Shown: piece after piece, positions 17,532 through 23,631 of the stretch
Layout: the number at the start of each line of letters is the position of its first letter
How positions within the stretch are numbered: position 1 is the stretch's first letter
NCBI GenBank assembly: GCA_964244615.1
Contig: CAXTJP010000005.1
Coordinates: 1 to 64,000, forward strand
Origin: BOG-908 sp964244615
Lineage (GTDB): Bacteria; Pseudomonadota; Alphaproteobacteria; Acetobacterales; Acetobacteraceae
Direction of reading: 5' to 3'
Length of the DNA: 64,000 nucleotides
The notes under the pieces: model-generated
What the model was told of the DNA's origin: nothing
The model's input: only the letters and a program-made list of their open reading frames with translations
Databases searched by the model: none
Translations under genes and position numbers: made by a program

Positions 17532-18157
17532 TACTCGGTCTCGGAAAACTCGTCGGGAACATCCTTTTTGCGCGGCATAACGATTTCCTCCGCGACTTGT
17601 TTGGCGTCACTCACCTGCGGAGGCGCCGGAGGCAGAGGTAGGTCAAAGGGAACAATTTCTGCTCCGGGGGACCCCCTGCCGATCGTCCAAACCCAAAGCC
17701 TCATTTTGCCATCGCGCGCATGTATCACGACGCGCTCAATAGCTGTCTGGAGCCGATTGAGCAGGTAAACAATCTCAATTTTTTTTAGGCCGCCCAATCC
17801 AGGGATGTCAGCAGAAGCTTCGGTAAAATCATCATTAGTCTGTGTAGGTATGTTCTCTCCGACCTCTAGGGCGTTCCCCTTTTTGCAACGCGCAACAATT
17901 TGATCATCAAACACTATTTTTACTGTCTCGTCTTCAAAGTGAAACTTTATGCCTGGGTCGCCCCCAAGAAACTCCTGCAATCTATCGGCCAGCCGTTCAA
18001 ATACCATCCCGGCACGAGTGCGCGCCCATCGGCTAAACCTCGACCGCTCGGGCAGATTCTCCCAATCGGCCCAGGCAAAGGTGAAGGCCCTGAAAAGGGC
18101 CTCTTCTCTCGCAGGAAAAATTATAGCGCGGGCTTCTTGGTGGGTTGGGACCGACAT
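17531..18157 (-). CDS. Passenger gene: unknown 208-aa partner of the ImmA/IrrE protein
   Basis: No recognised domain. The protein is soluble, with an N-terminal helical part rich in aromatic residues (FRAFTFAWADWENLPERSRF), a middle beta-rich stretch (IKFHFEDETVKIVFDDQIVARC), a segment LLNRLQTAIERVVIHARDGKMRLWVW, and a proline-rich, acidic C-terminus. It is the first gene of a coupled two-gene operon with the Xre-ImmA/IrrE gene. That order and partner recall toxin-antitoxin defence pairs such as RosmerTA, in which an unknown protein is paired with an HTH-ImmA antitoxin. The likeness is in architecture only; I cannot show homology. A/T-rich compared with the host. Confidence 0.62.
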   Translation of the reverse strand: MSVPTHQEARAIIFPAREEALFRAFTFAWADWENLPERSRFSRWARTRAGMVFERLADRLQEFLGGDPGIKFHFEDETVKIVFDDQIVARCKKGNALEVGENIPTQTNDDFTEASADIPGLGGLKKIEIVYLLNRLQTAIERVVIHARDGKMRLWVWTIGRGSPGAEIVPFDLPLPPAPPQVSDAKQVAEEIVMPRKKDVPDEFSETE

Positions 18158-18258
18158 GATCTGATCCGAGGTTGATGAGCAATTTTGCTTGCATCCAACG
18201 ACAAAATCAACGCATTTTTTTCATGATTCTATCCAAATCACCATTTTGAGGCGGTATT

Positions 18259-19182
18259 GTGCTTGACGGTAAGCATAAAACTTCACTACAAAAGGGCATG
18301 GCAAACGTGCTCCGCCTCGCGAAACGAGTCCAAATCCTCTCCATGCTGGTGGAAGGCTCCTCCACGCGCTCCATCAGCCGTGTGGCCGACGTGTCGATCA
18401 ACACGGTCGCCAAGCTGCTAGCGGAGGCAGGCGAGGCCTGCATCGCCCACCATGACAAGTCGGTGCGCGGCGTGAAGTCCAAGCGGGTCCAGTGCGATGA
18501 AATCTGGAGCTTCGTTTACGCCAAGAAGCGGAATGTCGAGACCGCCAAGGCCGCTCCGGAAGGCGCGGGCGACGCTTGGACGTGGACGGCAATCGACGCG
18601 GACAGCAAGCTTATCGTGTCCTACCTAGTCGGCAAGCGCGATGCGGAGTGCGCCAACGTGTTCATGCACGACGTAGCGGACCGCCTCGTCAGCCGCGTGC
18701 AACTCACCACGGACGCTCACAAGGCCTATCTGGACGCCATCGAGACCGCGTTCGGGGGCGATATCGACTACGCCAAGCTGGTCAAGCTCTATGGCGACGC
18801 GCCCGGCGCGGGCCGCTACAGCCCTGGCATCTGCACAGGCGCCCGCAAGGAGCGTGTGATGGGTAGCCCCGATAAGGCCCACGTCTCCACGTCCTACGTA
18901 GAGCGGCGGAACCTCACCATGCGTATGTCCATGCGCCGGTTCACGCGTCTGACCAACGCTTTCAGCAAGAAGCATGAGAGCCACGAACACGCCATCGCCC
19001 TCTACTTCACGTTTTACAACTTCGTCCGGATGCACAAGACTTTGAAGTGCAGCCCGGCAATGGCGGCGGGCCTGTCCACAATCCTGTGGAGCATGGAAGA
19101 CATCGTGGCGCTGATCGACGCGCGGGCCGAGAAGCCCAAGGCGCGCGGCGCCTACAAGCCGCGCCAGCCGAAGACGGCCTGA
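18259..19182 (+). CDS. IS1-family transposase
   Basis: DDE transposase of the single-frame IS1 type, 307 aa from the GTG at 18259, which has GAGG at good spacing. The ATG at 18298 (MANVLRLAKRVQ) matches the usual family start and may be the true one. The N-terminal helix-turn-helix (EGSSTRSISRVADVSINTVAKL) binds the ends. The likely catalytic triad is D80 (QCDEIWSF), D152 (LTTDAHKAYL) and E215 (STSYVERRNLT). The C-terminal KTLKCSPAMAAGLS stretch is also typical. No frameshift is needed or visible, so it looks functional. Its base composition is closer to the host than that of the passenger genes. Confidence 0.93.
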   Translation: MLDGKHKTSLQKGMANVLRLAKRVQILSMLVEGSSTRSISRVADVSINTVAKLLAEAGEACIAHHDKSVRGVKSKRVQCDEIWSFVYAKKRNVETAKAAPEGAGDAWTWTAIDADSKLIVSYLVGKRDAECANVFMHDVADRLVSRVQLTTDAHKAYLDAIETAFGGDIDYAKLVKLYGDAPGAGRYSPGICTGARKERVMGSPDKAHVSTSYVERRNLTMRMSMRRFTRLTNAFSKKHESHEHAIALYFTFYNFVRMHKTLKCSPAMAAGLSTILWSMEDIVALIDARAEKPKARGAYKPRQPKTA

Positions 19183-19226
19183 TCGGTAAAAAGGACGAGA
19201 ATACGGCAAGAACGAATAAAGAACTA

Positions 19227-19255
19227 TTGAACCCGCCAAAGCCGCAGGTTATTTA
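19227..19255 (+). promoter_or_regulatory. Candidate promoter of the Panacea operon
   Basis: TTGAAC (19227-19232), a 17-base spacer and TATTTA (19250-19255) lie 25 bases upstream of the GTG start at 19280, in the gap after the transposase. Spacing is optimal; each hexamer matches consensus at about four positions. Confidence 0.42.
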
Positions 19256-19279
19256 GGGGAGTCGTTAAGGAACCCTCAC

Positions 19280-19786
19280 GTGGCTCAGACCGCAAAAGCT
19301 GTTGCCAATCATCTCTTATACTACGCCGATAGAAGCCGGTCCGGTATAGACCCGCTTCAGATGCAGAAGCTGGTCTACCTCTGCCAGGGCTGGACCCTTG
19401 GGCTGACCGGCGAACCACTATTTCGATCAAGCTTAGAAGCTTGGAGATACGGCCCGGTGTCTCCAGACCTGTATCACAGCCTTAAATTATTTGGTTCGTC
19501 CTCAATTCGGGGTAGATTGAAAGAATTCAGCTCCAGCCGTGGTAAGGTTGTCGATGCGATCTACGAGTTTGAAGATATTGAGGACGAGATAATTCAAGCG
19601 GTATGGGATAAGTATGGGCGCTGGTCTGGCAGCAGGCTTATAGAGCTTACGCACGAACGAGGGGCTCCATGGCATCAAACGCGTGTAGAAAATCCAGAAG
19701 ACAATGACGCTCCAATCCCAAGGCGGCTGATGAAAAGCTGGTTTGAACAAAAGGCGGAGGAAGCCAGTCTCATAAATGCGGGGTAA
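19280..19786 (+). CDS. Passenger gene: Panacea-domain protein (SocA/DUF4065-like, likely antitoxin)
   Basis: 168-aa protein with the Panacea (SocA-like, DUF4065) fold. The signature runs ANHLLYYADRSRSGIDPLQMQKLVYLCQGW, then SLEAWRYGPVSPDLYHSLK, ending in ELTHERGAPWHQTR. Panacea proteins include SocA, the Caulobacter proteolytic adaptor antitoxin, and a large set of antitoxins that neutralise unrelated toxins (PanAT systems). The GTG start has AAGGA eight bases ahead. The next gene starts inside the last 11 bases of this one, the tight coupling usual for antitoxin-toxin pairs. It is near the right end of the IS1-family transposon. Confidence 0.88.
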   Translation: MAQTAKAVANHLLYYADRSRSGIDPLQMQKLVYLCQGWTLGLTGEPLFRSSLEAWRYGPVSPDLYHSLKLFGSSSIRGRLKEFSSSRGKVVDAIYEFEDIEDEIIQAVWDKYGRWSGSRLIELTHERGAPWHQTRVENPEDNDAPIPRRLMKSWFEQKAEEASLINAG

Positions 19787-20135
19787 CAGGCGCGATCCAA
19801 GTCTTATTGCAAGATCGCGAACAGAGCCGCTAGCAACCAGCGAGAGCGTTTCTTTGTCAGATCGGGAGAAAAAGCTCGCCGTTCAGGAAGCGGCTGTTGC
19901 TCAGGCTGAAGAAGCAGAAGCTTCATCTCTCGTAGCTCGCGTCTTTGGAACACGTGAAGACGCGCGTGAAGCGTATACTTTTATCGTAATGATTATAATC
20001 GTCTTACCAATGGTCTTTGTGGTTGTAACGACCAAAGATGAAAAAATGCGATCAGATATCGTTGGCCTGTTTGAGAAAGCATTAGTTGCTGGGTTGGGTT
20101 TTCTAGGAGGCCAAAGGCTTACCCGCCGTCGTTAG
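19776..20135 (+). CDS. Passenger gene: small membrane protein, putative toxin partner of Panacea
   Basis: 119 aa. An N-terminal soluble part, with an Ala/Glu-rich helix at about 28-52 that may form a coiled coil, leads into a clear transmembrane helix at 67-84 (YTFIVMIIIVLPMVFVVV). A charged loop TTKDEKMRSD and a second amphipathic or membrane segment at 97-112 (LFEKALVAGLGFLGGQ) follow, with an Arg-rich end. No known domain recognised. It overlaps the Panacea gene by 11 bases. Some PanAT toxins are small membrane-disrupting proteins, so a toxin role is reasonable but inferred. It ends 24 bases before the right terminal repeat. Confidence 0.65.
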   Translation: MRGNRRDPSLIARSRTEPLATSESVSLSDREKKLAVQEAAVAQAEEAEASSLVARVFGTREDAREAYTFIVMIIIVLPMVFVVVTTKDEKMRSDIVGLFEKALVAGLGFLGGQRLTRRR

Positions 20136-20159
20136 GATGACGAGAACGTCATCATGCAG

Positions 20160-20183
20160 CCAATTTCAAACTGAGACACTACC
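20160..20183 (-). repeat. Right terminal inverted repeat of the IS1-family transposon
   Basis: Ends TCAAACTGAGACACTACC on the plus strand, the mirror of the left end. The AAAGTTTC target duplication follows at 20184-20191. Confidence 0.88.
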
Positions 20184-20219
20184 AAAGTTTCTTGCTGCTT
20201 TTCAAAAAGCAGACCTTTC
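20184..20219 (-). repeat. Dispersed repeat copy C, right part
   Basis: Continuation of the repeat broken at 15832. It begins with the duplicated AAAGTTTC, followed by TTGCTGCTTTTC and AAAAAGCAGACC, the CTGCTTTT-type palindrome. Removing the transposon and one copy of AAAGTTTC restores a repeat collinear with the other copies. Confidence 0.82.
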
Positions 20220-20221
20220 TG

Positions 20222-22114
20222 CTACCGCACGGCATGCACCGCCGCGGCTGTCTGCGGCTGGACGGTGAACGTGACCGGCCCTGCGCGCATCAGCGACGTT
20301 TGCCCCGCGACACTGTTGCCGTCGAACGAGATGCCCTGGACGTAGAGGTTGCGATCCTGTCCCGGGGTGCCGTAGGCGTCGTTGAGGAAATTCACGACGA
20401 CGCTGTGCGCGATGGCCGGGCCGCCGAAACTGCCGCTCAGGCTGATCGTCTGCGGCGTGGCGCTGGCCTTCGGCGCGGTCACCGTGAAGGTGCCCATGGC
20501 GGTTCCGTCCACCGTCACGGACGCCTGCGCGTCCCCCTGCCAGGCATCCTCGGCGACGGACAGCACCACCGTGTCGGGCTGCTGCAGCGCCGTCTGCACG
20601 TTGGTCGTGCCCCTGACGGTCATCCCCGCTGCCGGCGCCTGGGCGGCGATCCCGTTGTAGCTGAGCGCATCGACGTAGAGGCTCAGGCCGGTCGACGCGT
20701 CCGCGGTTGCGGCGCCGTTGATGAAGTTTATGCCGACCGTGTGGGCGGACGGGCCGAAACTGCCGTTGACGGTGACGGTCTGGGTCTGGCCGTAGCCGTG
20801 CAGCGCGGCCGCCATCTGCGTTCCCCCCTGCTGCACGCCGTCCACGCTGATCGTGTACTTCGCGCTGGCCTTGGGCGCACGGTCCTCGCTGATGTCGAGA
20901 ACCAGGCTGTCCGGGCCGGTGCCGATGGTGATGGGGGCCACCGGCCGGGCGCAGAAGTTGAAGGTCTGCGTGCCGTTGAAGTTCTCCGTCAGCGTGGCGT
21001 TGTGAACGACGGTGCCGTTGATCGTGGCGCCGACGAGGTAGAGGTTGCGGTTGCCGTCGTTGCCGCTCAGATCGTTGGTGTAGGCGACCCCCACCGTGTG
21101 CTTGCCGTTTCCGAAATTGCCGTGGATGGTGAACGGCTGGACCTGGCCGAGCATGTGGCTGGCGGTGGTCGTCTGCACCTTGCCGCGCGGCTTGCCGTCC
21201 ACGCTGACGGTGAACTGCGCATCGCCGTCATAGGCGTCCTCGGCCATCTGCAGCACCAGCGTGTCGAGACCGGCTCCGATCGGCGACGGCACCGGAGGAT
21301 CGGGCAGCGTCAGCACGGGGGTGGTGTCCACCCCGTCCGGCGACGAGATCGGCTCCAGGCTGACCGCCGGCACCGTCGGGTCCATCGAGAACGCGCGTAT
21401 GTAGTCGATGCTGATGCTCGACGACGTGCCGGGCACCGGAGCGCCCGCCCAGCCCCATTGGTTGGAGACCGCGAGGTTGGCGATCATGTACATGGTCAGC
21501 CCCGCCATCGCGGGCGGCATGTCGTGCGGCCAGCCGAGCAACTGGCCGTCGAACACGTACTGTATGCTGTTGGCGGTCCACAGGAACCCGTAGCGGTGGT
21601 AGCCATGGAACAGGTCCACGCCGGTGTCGCTGAAGCCGCCGCTGCTGTCGGTCGGCGTGTTGGTGTGGGTCCAGTACTCGCTGTCAGTGCCGCTGTTGTT
21701 CGGCTGCTCCATGATGTCGATCTCTGGGTAGTAGCCGCCGAACGGCAGGATCCAGAATGCCGGCCAGAAACCCTGCCCAGCCGGCATCGCGGCGCGCATC
21801 TCGAAATAGCCTGCACCCTGGGCGAAGATGCCCGACGTCTCCAGCATGCCCGACGTGTAGGAAACGCCGCCGGACGGCACGGGGGTCGCCGATATGGTCA
21901 GCGCCCCGTTGGCGAAGGTGAACGGCTGCGCCGGGTTGGCGAGGTCGTAGGGGACGTAGTTCTCTTCCTCGTTGTTGTTGTAGAGCCGGGTGTCGCCGTT
22001 CGAGAAGGTGTTGATGAACTGCGACATGTCCGCCTGCGAACCCATCTCGGCGTCGAAGGTGAGGTGATAGCCGAGGAGAGAGAGGGCTGCGGCAGCGACC
22101 AAGGGGGCGGGCAT
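20222..22114 (-). CDS. GH16 family glycoside hydrolase with three CBM60-like modules
   Basis: 630-aa secreted or surface polysaccharide hydrolase or transglycosylase. Residues about 17-245 are a GH16 jelly-roll domain with the catalytic E-x-D-x-x-E motif in PEIDIMEQP (E131, D133, E136). A short linker is followed by three similar beta-rich modules (about 283-370, 401-490, 513-602). Each starts with a D-[TS]-[LV]-V-L pattern, has an SVDG or TVDG turn, and has a [GS]-x-H-[ST]-V segment, as in calcium-dependent xylan-binding CBM60 modules. A hydrophobic N-terminus (LVAAAALSLLG) may be a weak signal peptide. Likely substrates are beta-1,3/1,4-glucans or related exopolysaccharides. Confidence 0.85.
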   Translation of the reverse strand: MPAPLVAAAALSLLGYHLTFDAEMGSQADMSQFINTFSNGDTRLYNNNEEENYVPYDLANPAQPFTFANGALTISATPVPSGGVSYTSGMLETSGIFAQGAGYFEMRAAMPAGQGFWPAFWILPFGGYYPEIDIMEQPNNSGTDSEYWTHTNTPTDSSGGFSDTGVDLFHGYHRYGFLWTANSIQYVFDGQLLGWPHDMPPAMAGLTMYMIANLAVSNQWGWAGAPVPGTSSSISIDYIRAFSMDPTVPAVSLEPISSPDGVDTTPVLTLPDPPVPSPIGAGLDTLVLQMAEDAYDGDAQFTVSVDGKPRGKVQTTTASHMLGQVQPFTIHGNFGNGKHTVGVAYTNDLSGNDGNRNLYLVGATINGTVVHNATLTENFNGTQTFNFCARPVAPITIGTGPDSLVLDISEDRAPKASAKYTISVDGVQQGGTQMAAALHGYGQTQTVTVNGSFGPSAHTVGINFINGAATADASTGLSLYVDALSYNGIAAQAPAAGMTVRGTTNVQTALQQPDTVVLSVAEDAWQGDAQASVTVDGTAMGTFTVTAPKASATPQTISLSGSFGGPAIAHSVVVNFLNDAYGTPGQDRNLYVQGISFDGNSVAGQTSLMRAGPVTFTVQPQTAAAVHAVR

Positions 22115-22191
22115 GTCGGGGGGGCGCCATTGCTGAAAGAGGGAGGAGGAACGTTCCTGAAACGCGCGAAGGCGCCCAGACCGTCTAACTA

Positions 22192-22219
22192 ACTGTAAAC
22201 TTGCGGGCGTCTATCTCAA
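22192..22219 (-). promoter_or_regulatory. Candidate promoter of the GH16 gene
   Basis: On the minus strand, TTGAGA (22219-22214) and TACAGT (22197-22192) are separated by 16 bases, about 80 bases before the start codon. The palindrome AGGAACGTTCCT at 22147-22158, between promoter and gene, could be an operator. Both are by eye only. Confidence 0.35.
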
Positions 22220-22240
22220 TTAGCGCAGCTGGCGGTCAAG

Positions 22241-23437
22241 TCAAAACGTCGGGATCGGGCTGTCTGGACGCCGGCTAATCCACATCGACACGCCCCACAA
22301 TGCCAGGCCGCCCAGGGCGAGCGCGCACCCCACCCAGCCGGTCGAAGTCCAGCCGTAGCCCGCGGTGATGGCCAGCCCGCCGAGCCAGGGGCCGAGCGCG
22401 TTGGCGGCGTTGAAGGCTGAGTGGTTCAGCGCGGCGGCGAGCGCCTGCGCATCGCCGGCCACGTCCATCAGGCGGATCTGCAGCACGGCGCCGAGGGCCA
22501 CGCCGAAGCCGATCAGCACCACGTCGGCGCCGACCAGCCATGGGCTCGGTGCCGCGAAGGGAAAGGCGGCCAGCGTCACCGCGGACCACAGCAGCAGCCC
22601 GCCCGCCGTCGGCATCAGAGCACGGTCCGCCGCCCAGGGTGCCAGCAGGTTGCCGAGCATCATGCCGATGCCGAACAGGCACAGGAACACCGGCACCACG
22701 CCCGGCGTAACGTGGGTGACGTGGACCAGCGTGGAGGCGAGATAGGTGTAGACGGCGAACATGCCGCCGAAGCCGACCGCGCCCGTCCCCAGCGTCAGCC
22801 AGACCTGGCGGCGGCGCAGCGCCCCGAGTTCCCTGAGCGGGCTTGCCCCATGATGCGCCGTGTCTTCGGGCGCCAGCCTGCCGATCAACGCCACGGTCAG
22901 CAGCGCCAGCGCTGTCACCACCCAGAACCCCATGCGCCAGCCCGCCGCCTGGCCCAGCCAGTTGGCCGCCGGCACGCCGATCACGGTCGCGACCGTCAGG
23001 CCCAGCATAACGCGCGAGACCGCCTGCGTCCGTCGCTCGACCGGCACCAGCGAGGCGGCGACCAGCGAGGCGATGCCGAAATAGGCGCCGTGCGGCAGCC
23101 CGCTCAGGAAGCGGAAAGCCAGCATCCAGCCCATGCTCGGCGCCAGCGCGCTCAGCCCGTTGCCCAGCGCGAACAGCACCATCAGCGACAGCAGCAGCGT
23201 CTTCCTGGCGAGCCGGGCGGCGAGCACCGCCAGCAGCGGGGCGCCGACCACCACGCCCAGCGCGTAGGCGCTGATGGCATGCCCCGCCTGCGGCTCGCCG
23301 ATGTGCAGGCCGGCCGCCATGGACGGCAGCAGGCTCATGGTCGCAAACTCGGTCGTGCCGATGGCGAACCCGCCCATCGCCAGCGCGAACAGCACCAGCG
23401 CCGGCGCCCTGGCACCTGCAAGGGTGGTGGCGCTCAA
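22241..23437 (-). CDS. MFS efflux transporter, AraJ/DHA1 type
   Basis: 398-aa inner-membrane proton-driven exporter with twelve helices. It opens with LVLFALAMGGFAIGTTEFATMSLLP and carries the MFS loop motif near ARLARKTLLL. ALGNGLSALAPSMGWMLAFRFLSGLPHGAYFG is characteristic of the AraJ-like DHA1 family, whose members export sugars or drugs. The substrate is unknown. It diverges from the aas gene; two palindromic sites lie between them and may regulate both. Confidence 0.9.
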   Translation of the reverse strand: MSATTLAGARAPALVLFALAMGGFAIGTTEFATMSLLPSMAAGLHIGEPQAGHAISAYALGVVVGAPLLAVLAARLARKTLLLSLMVLFALGNGLSALAPSMGWMLAFRFLSGLPHGAYFGIASLVAASLVPVERRTQAVSRVMLGLTVATVIGVPAANWLGQAAGWRMGFWVVTALALLTVALIGRLAPEDTAHHGASPLRELGALRRRQVWLTLGTGAVGFGGMFAVYTYLASTLVHVTHVTPGVVPVFLCLFGIGMMLGNLLAPWAADRALMPTAGGLLLWSAVTLAAFPFAAPSPWLVGADVVLIGFGVALGAVLQIRLMDVAGDAQALAAALNHSAFNAANALGPWLGGLAITAGYGWTSTGWVGCALALGGLALWGVSMWISRRPDSPIPTF

Positions 23438-23581
23438 CGCGGGCCTGGCCCGTGGGATGGCATGGTTGGCAAGGTCATCGCCGCTCCGAACCGCCGCCCG
23501 ACCGCACGGGGCTTGGCTGCCACCGCGCCGGTGCGGCCTCGCCAGGCCGCACCCCCGTTTCGCCCCGAGCGCACGCAGAAG

Positions 23582-23624
23582 CTTGAACGGCGTTCAAGAA
23601 TGGCCAGTTTGAACGTTGTTCACG
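23582..23624. promoter_or_regulatory. Tandem palindromic operator sites (TTGAAC-N3-GTTCAA type)
   Basis: CTTGAACGGCGTTCAAG at 23582-23598 is a perfect palindrome around one base. A second, less perfect site with TGAAC-GTT-GTTCA follows at 23610-23622, with centres 26 bases apart. They sit between the divergent MFS gene and aas, ending a few bases before the aas start. This form is typical of TetR-family operators, and a TetR gene lies at the far end of aas. Confidence 0.55.
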
Positions 23625-23631
23625 AAAGGCC

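Larger units (their letters stand above)
15833..20183. mobile_element. IS1-family transposon with passenger genes (4351 bp)
   Basis: Bounded by inverted repeats at 15833-15855 and 20160-20183, which match except for one substitution and one inserted base. It is flanked by the direct repeat AAAGTTTC (15825-15832 and 20184-20191). An 8-bp duplication and GGT...GTG termini are typical of IS1-family elements. One IS1-type transposase lies in the middle, with six other genes around it. I found no further copy of GTGTCTCAGTTTGA inside, so this looks like a single unit carrying cargo, not two IS copies flanking a segment. Most passenger genes are clearly richer in A and T than the host DNA, pointing to recent acquisition. 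Confidence 0.88.

Noticed and set aside
15833..20183. Composite transposon made of two flanking IS1 copies
   Set aside because: Only one transposase gene and no internal copy of the terminal repeat were found; the outer ends and single target duplication fit one unit.
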